From NCBI RefSeq assembly GCF_900635445.1, contig NZ_LR134117.1:3100001-3164000 (forward strand): a stretch of DNA of 64,000 nt, read 5' to 3'. A program made the position numbers and the translations under genes. The notes under the pieces are model-generated. The model saw nothing but the letters and a program-made list of their open reading frames with translations. It was not told where the DNA came from and did no database searches. Source of the stretch: Serratia odorifera. GTDB lineage: Bacteria > Pseudomonadota > Gammaproteobacteria > Enterobacterales > Enterobacteriaceae. How positions within the stretch are numbered: position 1 is the first letter of the stretch; each line of letters begins with the position of its first letter. Below, piece by piece: positions 9,191 through 21,401 of this stretch.

Positions 9191-12100
9191 TTATGTCCTT
9201 TGCCGTTGCCCGCCTTTTTGCGCGCTGCCCAGTTTGACCTCCACCTGATGGCGTGCGCCATCGTCGCTGAGCGGGGATGGTCGCATCGGGCTGTCGCTCA
9301 CCGTCGACTATCACCTGCGTTTCAGCGTCGCCCTGGCTTAGCGTGATGTGATACTCACCGTTGCCTTCCCGATAATCAATGGTCACGCTGGGCCAGTCGG
9401 CGGGCAGGCGCGTGTCGATGCTCAGTGCATTGCCGCAGCGTTTCAGACCGAGCAATGATTCGACGATCAGCCGGTACATCCAGCCGGCGGAGCCGGTATA
9501 CCAGCTCCAACCGCCGCGACCGACGTGGGGTTCGACGGCATAAATGTCGGCGGTTACCACATATGGCTCTACCTTGTAACGTTCGGCGGCGGCGCTGTCG
9601 AGACTGTGGTTGATTGGGTTAATCAGGGCCATCAGTTCCCATGCGCGTTCGACGTTGCCCATTTCGGCAAATGCCATCACCGCCCACACCGCGCCGTGTG
9701 TGTACTGGCCACCGTTTTCACGCACGCCTGGCAGGTAACCGCGAATGTAGCCGGGGTTGGGTCCGTTGCCGTCGAACGGCGGCGTCAGCAGTTTTATCAA
9801 CCCGGCCTCTGTATCAACCAGATGCCGGTCGAGTGACTGCATCGCCTGCTGGCTGCGCGTCGGCTCACCGCCTCCCGACAGGATCGACCAGCTCTGGGCA
9901 ATGGCATCGATTTTACATTCGCTCGCTGAATGCGAACCGAGCGGTTCCCCGCTGTCGAAATAGCCACGGCGATACCATTCACCGTCCCAGGCGTGACTGT
10001 GCAGGTTTTTCTTCAGCGTTTCCGCCTGCTCACGACACAGGGTTGCCAGTTGCCGATCGTTGCGCCGTTCCGCCAGCTTGCCGTAGCGCTGCAAAATATG
10101 GAACAGGAAGAAGCCCAGCCAGACGCTTTCCCCGCGTCCCTCCAGCCCGACCATATTCATGCCGTCGTTCCAGTCGCCGGCCCCCATCAGCGGCAGGCCG
10201 TGCTCGCCAAAGGTCAGGCCGTGCTTCAAGGCCCGCGCGCCGTGTTGATACAGCGTTTCCTTTTCGCTGCTGGCGGTCGGCTGTTCATACGCGGACTCTT
10301 CGCCCGGCGCCAGTTGGCGAGCCTGCAGATAACCGATCTGTTCTTCCAGAATGTCAGCGTCTTGCGTGGTATCGAGATAATGGCAGATGGCCAGCGGCAA
10401 CCACAGATAATCGTCGGAACAGCGGGTGCGCACCCCGTTGCCCTGTGGCGGGTGCCACCAGTGCTGCACGTCACCCTCGATAAACTGTCGCGAAGCGCAC
10501 AGTAGAATCTGTTCACGCATGCGCTGCGGCATGGCATGGCTCAACGCCAGCGTATCTTGCAGCTGATCGCGGAAGCCGAATGCGCCGCCGGATTGGTAAT
10601 AGCCGCTGCGGGCCTGAATACGGCATGACAGGGTCTGATACAGCAACCAGCCATTGGCCAGCAGGTTGACCGCCGGATGCGGGGTGTGGATCTGCACTTT
10701 GCCCAGCAACTGCCTCCAGTGCTGCTGAACCTGTTGCAACTGCTCTTGCAGCGCATCCTCATGCAGGTAACGGCGCAGCAGGCTGTCCGCTTCGTCGGCG
10801 TTTTGCCCCAGCCCGAGCACAAACACAAAGCTGCGCTGATCGCCGTCGATCAGGCCGATCGCTGACTGTACCGCGCCGCACGGATCCAGCCCGGCACCGA
10901 CCTTGCCGGACAGTCGGCGCAGTTTCAGCACCGCCGGATCGGCCAGCGAGCCGTTACGGCCGATAAATTCTCGCCGATCGCCGGTAATCGAGCAGTGCGC
11001 GCCGGTGACGCCGAAGAAGGCGGTGCGCTCGGAACCGCTGCTGCCGTAGTGGTTGGTGGCCAGGATCCCCAGGCCATTTTCCAGCTCGAGGCCGCGGGTC
11101 ACCAGATGCATGGCGGATTTTTGCCGCAGGTCGCCGAGCACCCATTCCATATAGCCGGTGGCGGACAGTTTGCGCGTACGGCCGGAATTGTTGGTCAGCG
11201 TCAACAGGAACAGTTTTACCGGCGCATCCTTGGCCACCAGTACGCTCAGCTGGCTGTCGATGCCGGTTTCACGGTGTTCGAACACGCTGTAGCCAAAGCC
11301 GTGACGCGTCAGGTAATGGCCGCGGCCGCCGGCGGGCAGGGGGGTTGGCGACCACAGGTGACCGCTCTCTTCGTCGCGCAGGTAAAATGCTTCGCCGCTG
11401 CGATCGCCAACCGGATCGTTATCCCATGGCGTCAATCGATATTCATGGGCATTTTCATACCAGGTATACGCCTGGCCGCTTTCTGAAATCACCGTGCCAA
11501 ACATCGGGTTGGCGATCACATTGCACCAGGGAGCCGGAGTAACCTTGCTTTCATTCATTGCGATCAGGTATTCGCGGCCATCCTGCGAGAAGCCGCCGAG
11601 CCCGTTAAAGAATTGCAAATCGTTGAACGACGGTAATTGCGGGGTATGCAGATTACGTTGCGGTTGCTCTTCCAGCGTCAGTGTGGCGGAGGCATCAGTG
11701 GGACTCAGCGGTTGTTGCAAAGTCTGTGGCATTTGCAGTCGCTGGTTGAGTTGTTCGGTCAACCCGCCGCGACGATCGTCGAGATACACGCACGCCACGC
11801 TGAACAGCAAGGTGCGATCCTCTTGCGACATATGCTCGCTGGTACGTACAAAAATACCGCCCGGTTTATCGGTTTGTGGCTCCAGTCCGGCGGCGATCAA
11901 CCCCATTATCTGGTTTTGCAGCTCCTGACGATAACCTCCGGCATCTTCGTTGAGGATCACCAGATCCACCCGCAGCCCCTTCAGCCGCCAGTAGTTGTGC
12001 GCCTGCACCAATTGCTGCACCAGACCGATATTGTCGCTGTCGGTTACCGTCAGCAGCACGATAGGCAGATCGCCAGAGATCGAATGGCCCCACAGGCCGG

Positions 12101-15100
12101 ATTGCCCGCGCCGATTGTTGATGATGTCACCGCTGGCGGCGCGCATTTCCTGCGTCGGGAAGATCACCGCGCTGGCCAGCCGATTGAACAGATTGGCGTC
12201 TTCTTCGTTGGCATTGATCTGGCGCAGCACCACCTGGCTGTGTGACCAGGCCAGCTCGAAGATACGATCGGCCAGATGGCGGTCGCGGTATTTTTCCAGC
12301 ATCGCCAGGCTGGCGGCGCGGTCTTCACACACACCGTAGAAAATATCCAGCGTCAGCGGCACGTTCGGTTCCAGTTGCACCCGCTGGCGGATGGCGATAA
12401 TCGGGTCGATCACCGGGCCGGCGGTGTTGCTCAGCGGTTCGCTCTGGTGCATCACCTGCGGGCTGGCCGGCGAACGGCCGCGACCAAGGAATTTGGCGCG
12501 GTCGGTTTCGAACGACGTCTGGTTGCCTTGACCCTGTACCGTCATCATATGCAGCAGCCACGGCGATTTGTCTTTCGGCTCGCGTGGGCGACGGTGGCAC
12601 AGGATAGCCTCCTGCTCCGGCAGCAGTTCGGTTTGCACAAACAGATTGCTGAACGCCGGATGCGCCAAATCGTTATTGGCCGGGGCCAATACCACCTCGG
12701 CATAGGTGGTGACTTCCAGCGTGCGCGTCTGCTTACCGCGGTTGATCAGCGTCAGACGACGCAGTTCGATGTCATCTTCCGGTGACACCACCACTTGCGT
12801 TTTAATCTGCAAGGAACCCTGGCTGCGCTGAAACTCTGCCCCGGCGTCGTTGAATACCGCGCGATAGTTTTTTGCCGCGCCGCCGATCGGTTGCCAGGTA
12901 TTGCTCCAGACTTCGCCGCTTTGGGTGTCACGCAGGTAGCAGAAGGCGCCCCAGTTATCGCGCGTGCCGTCTTCGCGCCAGCGGGTCAGTGCCAGATTTT
13001 GCCAGCGGCTGTAGCTGCCGCCGGCCTGTGTCAGCATCAGATGATAGTTGGCGTTGGACAACAGCTGCACTTCGGGGATCGGCGAGTCGACACGGCTGAA
13101 TTCGCGCGCGCTAAAACTGGCCGGTTTGAGCGTTCCCTCGTGAGTTTCAAAGTGTCGGCGGGTACTGTACAGCTCGACGGCGTCCGGCACCCGCTCTTGC
13201 AACAGCAAACGGGTGGCCTGGAAGGCAGGATACTGCGCGAAACGTTGCACCATGGGCGCGTCCAGCAGCAGGTGTGACAACGCCAGCAACCCCATTCCCT
13301 GATGGTGCGCCATATAAGAACGAATAATCACGTACAGCTGACCGCGACTCAGGCGCGAGGTGGTGTAATCGAGCGCTTCGTAAAAGCCGTAACGCCCTTT
13401 GGCACCGTTCTTTTCCAGCGTCAGCAGGTTGTTGCAAGCGCTGTCGGGATCGACGATCAACGCCATCAGGGTGGCATAGGGCGCAATCACCATATCGTCG
13501 CCCAAACCACGCCGCAGGCCGAGTCCCGGAACGCCAAAGGCGTGATACTGATAGTTTTGCTGGGCGTCAAAGCCAAAATAGCCCGATTCGGAAATGCCCC
13601 AGGGTACGCCACGCTCCTTGCCCCAGGCGATTTGCCGTTCTACCGCGGTGCGACACATTTGTACCAGCAGGGTGTCGGGATAGGCTGGCATCACCAACTG
13701 CGGCATCAGGTATTCGAACATCGATCCGCTCCACGACATCAGCGCCGGTTCGTTGTCGATCAGCGTGAACAGGCGCCCCAGGGCAAACCAGCTGCGCTGT
13801 GGCAACTGATTGGTGGCGATGGCAACGTAATTGGTCAGACGGATCTCCGACGCCAACAGATCGTATTTGCCGCTGTCGGCGCGATTGAGATCGCAATTGA
13901 ATCCGACGGTCAGCAAGTGCGTGGCGGTGTCGTACAGGAAATGGAAGTCCATCTGCGCCATCTGTTCCAACCGCTGCTGCAACTGCAGCAATTGACTCAG
14001 CCGCTGGCTGGCCAATGCGCTGGCGGTCGCCAACTGGGTTTGCTGTTCCGCTGACAGGGTTAACTGCCGTGGCGGGTTGGCCAGCCAGTGCAGACTGGGG
14101 AGCTGCTCCAGTTCTGGCATGCTGTCGCTCAGCCAACTGAACCACTGCGCCCATTCGCTGCACAGATCGTTAAGCTGCTGATGCAGCGCGCCGGCCCAGC
14201 GCCGGGTGTCTTCGTCATGGCCCAGCGCCGCTTCCTGCAAACTGTTGCAGGCATGACGCATCGCATTCAGTTCGCCGAACAGCGCGGCGGGGTGGGCATG
14301 GTGCGCCTGTTGCCAATGTTTACGCAGTTTATGCAACGCCTTCGGCGCCGCGTCGGCCCATTGCAACTCCAGCAGTTCGAGCGTGTCCTCCAGCCCGTTC
14401 AACACGCGCTGTGGATCGATGACCGGCTGGTGCATCAATGCCGGCAGTCCGGCGCTCAGAGTCAGCAAATGGCCCGCCAGGTTGCCACTGTCGACGCTCG
14501 ACACATAGCGCGGGTTCAAGGGTTCCAGCGTGCGGGTGTCATACCAGTTGTAGAGATGACCGCGATAATGCTCCATGCGATCCAGCGTGTTCAACGTCAG
14601 TTCGGTGCGTTGCAGCGCGGCGCTCAGCGTCAGATAGCCGAAGTCATAGGCGGTCAGGTTGGCCAGCAGCGACAGGCCGATATTGGTTGGAGAGGTGCGG
14701 TGCGCCACCACCGGCTCTGGTGTTTCCTGAAAATTGTCCGGCGGTAGCCAGTTTTCCTGTTGATTGACAAAGGTGGCGAAAAACGCCCAGGTTTCACGGC
14801 TGGTGCGGCGCAGGAAACGGCGCTGTTGCGGATCCAGCGCGGTTTTGCTGCGCTGCGGCGTTTGACTGAGGAAATACAGCAGGTAGGGCGCCGCCAGCCA
14901 CAGTGCGGCGAACGGTACGCTAATCAGCAGCGCCATCGGGTTATACAGCGTGCTGAGCGTCAACAGCAGCAGCCGGCGAACGGGTTGAACCACATGGTGC
15001 GGTAGACGTTCTCCCAGGTAACCCGCAATCGGGTCTGCGTCTGGTCAAAACTGGTCCACTCCTGCAGCTTGCGCCGGCTGACCAGCAAGCGCCACAGGGT

Positions 15101-17862
15101 GATGCCAATGGCCTGCAGGCTGTAGGCGGTTTCATGCGGTAGCGTCGCCAGGCGCAAGCCGACCTGCGACAGCCGGCGTAGCGCACCTTGCAATGCCAGG
15201 CGCCCATGTTGCAGCATCGGTCGGCGTGCCGGTTTACGCATGACGTCCTGTAACAGCGCCAATGCGGTCGGCAACAGTAGAATCAGCAAAAATACCGCCA
15301 GCCAGTAGCGGGTGTCCGGCAGCCAGACAAAGCCGCAGAACAGCAAAATCAGCAGGCTGGGTGCCACCAGGCTGCGGCGCAGGTTGTCGAACAGCTTCCA
15401 GCGCGACAGCGCGCTAAGCGGATTGGCGACCCGCGTACCGCCTTCGGTGGCGACGCGCGGCAGTAGCCAGTTGACTAATTGCCAGTCGCCGCGGATCCAG
15501 CGCGAGCGTCGTGCGACGTCGACCAGGTAGTTGCTTGGATACTGCTCATACAGCAGCACATCGCTTAGCAGGCCGGAGCGGGCGTAGCATCCCTCGAGCA
15601 GGTCGTGGCTTAGCACCAGGTTTTCTGGACAGGTGCCTTTCAGGCTGTGGGAAAACACATCGACGTCATAAATGCCCTTGCCGACGAACGAGCCTTCACC
15701 GAACAGATCCTGATAGATATCTGACGCCATCAGGGTATAAGGATCGTTGCCGGGGATGCTGCTGCACAGCGCGGCATACCGTCCCTGACCGTAACGGGGA
15801 TCTCCTCTGCCATACGTGGTTGCAGAATGGCGTAGCCCTCCACCACCCGCTGCTGGCTGACGTCATACTGCGGCTGGTTGAGCGGGTGCGCCATGGCGGC
15901 GATCAACTGGTGCGCGCAGTCGCGCGGCATAACGGTGTCGCTGTCGAGGGTAATCACGTACTTGACGTTTTTCAGCACCTCTTTGCCTTCGCCTATCTGC
16001 ACGCTGAACGCATTGTCGCGGTTGCGCAGCCAGTCATTCAGCGCGTTCAATTTGCCGCGTTTGCGTTCATAGCCCATCCACACGCCCTGTTGCTGATTCC
16101 ATTGGCGATCGCGGTGGAATAAAAAGAAATGACTCGGACCTTCGTTGGCATAGCGGGCGTTCAAGGCGGTTATCTGTTGGCGCGCATAATTCAGCAACTG
16201 CTCGTCTTGCGGGTGTCGGGCTTGCTGGTGATCGTGAAAGTCGGTGAGCAAGGCAAAGTGCAGATGCTTCATCGCGTTGCCCAGATAACAGACCTCGAGG
16301 GCGTTGACCAACTTGTCAATGGCGTCTTTGCTGCCGATCAGCGTCGGAATGACCACCAGCGTGCGGAACTCGGCGGGGATACCGCAGGAAAAGTCGAGCC
16401 TCGGCAGCGGTTGCGGCGCTCGACTGCGGGTGGTTACCTCGCTCAGCACGTTCAGTACAAACTGACTGATGACGATGGCCAACGGCACCAGCAGCAACGT
16501 CAGCCCCAGCCAACCGACGCCGCTGTTATGGCTGTGTCGTAACAGCACGGCGCAGCAGGCGGTGGTCAGCAGGCTCAGACTGCCGAGCCAGGATAGGAGC
16601 GGCGCCTGGTTCAGCGCGTGGCGCAGACGGGTAATGCGGCCGAGACGTACCTCGAGTTGTTGTTCCAGTTCTGGCCTGCCGTCGTCAATCAGGAAATAGC
16701 CGATATGGTGACTGCGCGGATCGCTGGTGGGGTCTTCAGCCGCGACTTGCGCCATGTTCAATACATGCCGTGCCACTTCTACTTCAGTGTGCGCGCAATG
16801 CCGCGCCAGCATTTCAATCACGTGGCGGTACTGGTCGCGGGTGTCAAAATGCATGATCGGATAGACGCCGGCCGGATCTTGGCGCAGGGTTTGATCGACC
16901 TGGCTCATGGTTTCAACAAATTCGGCCCAGTCCATTTCGCTCAGTTGACGCAGTCCCGAAATACTGTTGCTGACCGACAGCTGACTGACCGCCAGTTGCT
17001 GGTTGAAACGGTGGATCAATTCATCGGAGGTCAGGCTGACTTCCGCCAGACGCTGTTCAACCCAGGTCAACGGCAGCGCCAGCATGGTGCCGTGGCCTTG
17101 CAGGCGTCGCACCAGTTCAGCCACAAAGGCGCTGGTGCGAGGCGGATTGGAGCGTGCCATATCGGCGATCACCACGATCAGGTTGGCGGGATCGTTTTCC
17201 GCCGCTTCCTGCATTTTATTTACCCAACTGTCGGCCAGGTTACGTTCCTGCTGCGCCTGTGCCACTTCAACCGCGACGCGGCGCAGATTCTCAATCAATG
17301 CCAGACGCAACATGCCCGGCAGCGCCCACAGCTCGCCAAGCGTCAGATTGGCTTCTTTTTGATAAGCGGCGATATAACGCGTCAGGGTTTCTGCGTCCCA
17401 CCGCCCGTCGCCGTGGGCGATAGCCTCGGTGGCGACATCATAAATCCGCGGGCAGTAGTGTGGTGCGGCTAACTGTGGCAGCCCACGACCAAAGTTTTTT
17501 GGCAAATGATGGCGTACCACGCGGATCTGCTCTTCGATCAGATAATAGTTATCCAGCAACCATTCACCGGCCGGGGTCATACTGGTCTTTTTGCCGTTGC
17601 TGAGCTGGTGGCAGCTCTCGGCCAGTACCCGCTCGTTATCGTCCAGCCGTTTCAACAGATAGTAGGGGGACTTGCGCGTCGCCAGCTTGTGCGAACGCGC
17701 CAGTCGCTGGCCGTAACGCTCCATTTGATCGACGGAAAACAGTTCTGCCTTGATATTGCCGGCGTGGTTGTTCGGCGCTGCCGTGGGGGGCCGACTCACG
17801 GAGGATTGACGTTTTTTACCTTTTTGTCGACTATTTAACCAATTGATTAGTTTTTCTTTCAC
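9191..17862 (-). pseudogene. ndvB: Cyclic beta-1,2-glucan synthase (NdvB/ChvB type), broken by three frameshifts
   Basis: This very large gene, about 2890 residues once repaired, encodes a membrane protein of the NdvB/ChvB family that polymerises, cyclises and trims periplasmic cyclic beta-1,2-glucans. The order is an N-terminal cytoplasmic region, a membrane-embedded glycosyltransferase 84 domain (about 400-850; LDSDTVMPRD and the RWIRGDWQL motif), more membrane helices, then two glucan-binding regions and a C-terminal GH94 phosphorylase-like domain (GAGDWNDGMNMVG; GGQYTHGAVWAV). The start is a GTG at 17862 with AAGGAG seven bases upstream. Three indels split the gene: a lost T near 15793, a lost base near 14972, and an extra G in the run 9273-9276 that swaps the natural C-terminus (ending at 9191) for an unrelated tail running to 9135. 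All three are probably sequencing errors. Confidence 0.88.
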
Positions 17863-18147
17863 ACAAAAGCTCCTTACATCTGACCCAAAGGACAGCCGGT
17901 GATCGCCGCTGGGAGAGAGCGAGCATCCTGATTTCAGCACCAGTAAGATCTGGTGAGAGCTCGCTGCGGGCAGGAACATGCCAATTCAGTATAGTCGCAG
18001 AATACCAGTCTGGTGTTTTTTTGCGCTAAAACTTTAGATTTTATAATCAATTGCGTCAGGAATGAACGCACTGGCAATCAGGATTTTTCCGCCCGCGCGG
18101 AGGGATTTACCGTATAATTCCTTACATTGCGTTTGGTTAATGAGGTA

Positions 18148-19443
18148 ATGGTGGAACAACTTTCAGCGTTGCTGCGGCGGTTACGTCAGCAGCTTGAACA
18201 GAATTTGCCCTCAGAGCCCGGTTTTCGGCAATTTTCCTTACCTGTTCCACAACGGCTGAGTGGTAGCCTGCTGGAGTGGCTGGCGGCACAGCCGTGCTTT
18301 CCACAATTTTACTGGCGTCATCGTGAACAACATGAAGAAGCGGCCGTGTGCGGTGCGCTGCGCCAATTTACCGACCCGATAACGGCGCAGGCGTTTTTGC
18401 AGCGTCATCCGCAGGCGCGGCTGTGGGGGCTGAATGGTTTTGACGCCAGCGCCATGCTGGTTTTACCACGACTGGAAATTCTGACCCGCGACAACCGTAC
18501 CGAACTGACGTTGAACCTGTTTTCTGATGTGGCGTTGGACCAGGACGCGCAGGCGGCCATCACGGTGTTGACGTCGCTACGGGCGGCATTGCCCATTATG
18601 CCATTGCAGGTTGAGGTGCAGGAGGCATGTCACCGGCCGGACTTCAGCGGTTGGGAAAGCATGCTGCAACAGGCATTGAACGCCGTTGAACGCCAGCAAA
18701 TGGACAAAGTGGTGTTGGCACGCAATACCCGTCTGACGCTGGCACAGCCGTTGTCGGCACCGGCGCTGATGGCCGCCAGTCGCCAGGTCAATCACCACTG
18801 CTACCATTTCATGATGCGCTTTGCCGCCGATTCGGCGTTTTTGGGATCCAGCCCGGAGCGACTGTACCTGCGGCGTGGGGTACGGTTGCTGACCGAAGCG
18901 CTGGCCGGTACCGTTGCCAGTCATCAGGACGACCAGCAGGCCAGTCTGCTGGCTCAGTGGTTATTGGGCGATGCCAAAAATCAGCATGAAAACCTGCTGG
19001 TGGTTGACGATATTTGCCAGCGCCTGCAAGGCGGCGCCCGGGCGGTAGACGTACTGCCGCCGGACGTGGTGCGCTTGCGCAAGGTGCAGCATTTACGGCG
19101 GCGTATTGAAGGGCAACTGCATGCGGCGGACGATGCCGACTGCTTGACGCGTTTACAGCCTACGGCGGCGGTCGCCGGTTTGCCGCGCCAGGCGGCGCGC
19201 GCGTTTATCGTGGCGCATGAGCCTGTTTCCCGTGGCTGGTACGCCGGATCGGCCGGCTATCTCTCCTTGGCGCAGTCAGAATTCTGCGTGGCGTTGCGCT
19301 CCTGTCAAATAGATCACCATCAGCTGCAATTGTACGCCGGCGCGGGCATTGTCAGCGGGTCGGATCCTGCCGAAGAGTGGTTGGAAATCGAAAACAAGGC
19401 CGCGAGCCTGCGTTCGCTGTTGCAGCCTGAAAGTCTGGGATGA
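18148..19443 (+). CDS. menF: Isochorismate synthase MenF
   Basis: MenF converts chorismate to isochorismate, the first step of menaquinone synthesis, in the cytosol. The 431-residue protein has the chorismate-binding fold. Conserved elements include FLGSSPERLYLRRG, LLTEALAGTVA, the late PTAAVAGLP and YAGSAGYLSLAQSEFCVALRSC, and the final AGAGIVSGSDPAEEWLEIENKA. Two adjacent start codons compete: ATG at 18148 and GTG at 18151. The GAGG at 18141 is better spaced for the GTG, which would give MEQLSALL. It is the first gene of the men operon and lies about 285 bases after the divergent glucan synthase start. Confidence 0.95.
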   Translation: MVEQLSALLRRLRQQLEQNLPSEPGFRQFSLPVPQRLSGSLLEWLAAQPCFPQFYWRHREQHEEAAVCGALRQFTDPITAQAFLQRHPQARLWGLNGFDASAMLVLPRLEILTRDNRTELTLNLFSDVALDQDAQAAITVLTSLRAALPIMPLQVEVQEACHRPDFSGWESMLQQALNAVERQQMDKVVLARNTRLTLAQPLSAPALMAASRQVNHHCYHFMMRFAADSAFLGSSPERLYLRRGVRLLTEALAGTVASHQDDQQASLLAQWLLGDAKNQHENLLVVDDICQRLQGGARAVDVLPPDVVRLRKVQHLRRRIEGQLHAADDADCLTRLQPTAAVAGLPRQAARAFIVAHEPVSRGWYAGSAGYLSLAQSEFCVALRSCQIDHHQLQLYAGAGIVSGSDPAEEWLEIENKAASLRSLLQPESLG

Positions 19444-19727
19444 GCGCAGTCGCCATGATCACGCCCGTGTTAATTTACTTTACTATTTTGTAATATAAAT
19501 GAGCCTATCTTGTTTATTTTTTTGTTTAAAAACAAACTATTGTTTACGCTGAAATTGATCGGCAGCGGTAACGTGCATTTATCGCTCTACAGAGATAAAC
19601 GGCGTTCTTGCGCTGGCGCAATAGTTACCTTGATAACTACTTATATAATTCAGGCTAATAACTTCGGTGAAGCGGCATGGTTTAACGTTGCCAAAGCCGA
19701 GCCTCTTTTTTGACGTGTGAGCGAACT

Positions 19728-21401
19728 ATGTCGACAAGTGTTTTTAATCGCCGCTGGGCGGCGTTGTTGTTGGAAGCGCTGGCTCGCCACGGGGTGCGGC
19801 ACGTCTGTATCGCCCCGGGATCGCGCTCAACGCCGTTGACGCTGGCGGCGGCCGCCAATAAGTCTTTTATTTGCCACACGCATTTTGATGAACGCGGGCT
19901 GGGCCATTTGGCGCTCGGCCTGGCAAAAGCCACCGGTGAGCCGGTGGCGGCAATCGTCACTTCGGGTACCGCGGCGGCCAACCTTTATCCTGCGCTGATA
20001 GAAGCCGGGTTGACCGGCGAACGGCTGGTATTTTTGACCGCCGATCGTCCACCCGAACTGATCGACTGCGGTGCCAATCAGGCGATCCGACAAAACGGTT
20101 TGTATGCCAGCCATCCGGCGCAGAGCATCGAGCTGCCGCGTCCGACGCCGGATATTCCCGCCAGTTGGCTGGTTTCCACCGTCGACAGTGCCATGGCGCA
20201 GTTGCTGCATGGCGCGTTGCACATCAACTGTCCGTTTGCCGAGCCGCTGTACGGCGGTGACCAGCGGCAATATGCCGACTGGTCGGATGCGCTGGGCGAA
20301 TGGTGGCATGACAGCCACCCGTGGCTGCGCCAACGTGATCTGCATCAACCACAAAAGCAGCCAGACTGGTTCTTCTGGCGGCAGAAACGCGGTGTGGTGG
20401 TGGCCGGGCGCATGAGCGCTGAAGAGGGGCTGCAACTGGCAGAATGGGCCGGCATGCTGGGCTGGCCGTTGATCGGCGACGTATTGTCTCAGACCGGCCA
20501 ACCGCTGCCGTGCGCCGACCTGTGGTTGGCACAGCCGCAGGCGCAGCATCTGTTGGACAACGCCCAACTGGTGATTCAGTTTGGCAGCAGCCTGACCGGC
20601 AAACGCCTGTTGCAGTGGCAAGAGCAGTGCCGGCCGGAGGAGTACTGGCTGATTGACGATTTGCCCGGCCGACGCGACCCGGCACATCACCGCGGCCGTC
20701 GCATTCGTGCCAGGGTAGGCGAATGGCTGGATCTGCACCCGGCACAGCCGCGCTCGCCATGGGCCGGAGAGCTGGCGGCGCTGGCAGACGACGCGCTCGA
20801 TGCAGCCGCCGGCTATCTGGTGAACCGGTTCGGAGAGGCGCAGGTAGCACACCGCCTGCCGGAACTGCTGGCGGAAAACGGCCTGCTATTTCTCGGCAAT
20901 AGCCTGATTGTACGGCTGGTCGACGCGCTGAGCCAGTTGCCGCCCGGTTATCCGGTGTTCGGCAATCGCGGCGCCAGCGGCATTGATGGGCTGATTGCTA
21001 CCGCCGCCGGCGTCCAGCGCGCTACCGCCAAACCGATGCTGGCTATCGTCGGCGATCTGTCGGCGCTGTACGATCTGAATTCGCTGGCGCTGTTGCGCCA
21101 GTGTTCGGCGCCGACGGTGCTGATCGTGGTGAATAATAACGGCGGGCAAATCTTCTCGCTGTTGCCGACGCCGGAAGCCGAACGCAACCGCTATTACTGT
21201 ATGCCGCAGAATCTGGAGTTCAGCCATGCGGCGGCGATGTTCCAGCTCAATTATGCGCTGGCGGAAAACTGGGGTCAGCTGCAACAGGCGGTCGAGCAAG
21301 GCTGGCGCCACAGCGGGGCTACTCTGATTGAATTGCAGGTGCCGCCGGCCGACGGCGCGGAAACGTTGCAACAGCTGGTTCAGCAAATGGCGGCGTGCTG
21401 A
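19728..21401 (+). CDS. menD: 2-succinyl-5-enolpyruvyl-6-hydroxy-3-cyclohexene-1-carboxylate synthase MenD
   Basis: MenD is a thiamine diphosphate-dependent enzyme. It joins isochorismate and 2-oxoglutarate, with loss of CO2, to form SEPHCHC. The protein has 557 residues. It shows the N-terminal CIAPGSRSTPLTLAAA, the conserved glutamate in HFDERGLGHLALGLAKA, the central domain with GVVVAGRMSAEEG, and the ThDP/Mg signature GDLSALYDLNSLALL to VVNNNGGQIFSLLP. The ATG at 19728 aligns with the E. coli N-terminus (MSxSxFNRRWAA). The TTG 18 bases upstream is less likely. A 284-base gap after menF is A+T rich and may hold its own promoter. The stop overlaps the menH start as TGATG. Confidence 0.96.
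   Translation: MSTSVFNRRWAALLLEALARHGVRHVCIAPGSRSTPLTLAAAANKSFICHTHFDERGLGHLALGLAKATGEPVAAIVTSGTAAANLYPALIEAGLTGERLVFLTADRPPELIDCGANQAIRQNGLYASHPAQSIELPRPTPDIPASWLVSTVDSAMAQLLHGALHINCPFAEPLYGGDQRQYADWSDALGEWWHDSHPWLRQRDLHQPQKQPDWFFWRQKRGVVVAGRMSAEEGLQLAEWAGMLGWPLIGDVLSQTGQPLPCADLWLAQPQAQHLLDNAQLVIQFGSSLTGKRLLQWQEQCRPEEYWLIDDLPGRRDPAHHRGRRIRARVGEWLDLHPAQPRSPWAGELAALADDALDAAAGYLVNRFGEAQVAHRLPELLAENGLLFLGNSLIVRLVDALSQLPPGYPVFGNRGASGIDGLIATAAGVQRATAKPMLAIVGDLSALYDLNSLALLRQCSAPTVLIVVNNNGGQIFSLLPTPEAERNRYYCMPQNLEFSHAAAMFQLNYALAENWGQLQQAVEQGWRHSGATLIELQVPPADGAETLQQLVQQMAAC

Noticed and set aside
9930..14747. Several long plus-strand open frames opposite the glucan synthase gene
   Set aside because: They have arginine-, glutamine- or histidine-rich low-complexity composition, no ribosome sites and no family motifs. 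They are antisense shadows of a G+C-rich coding strand.
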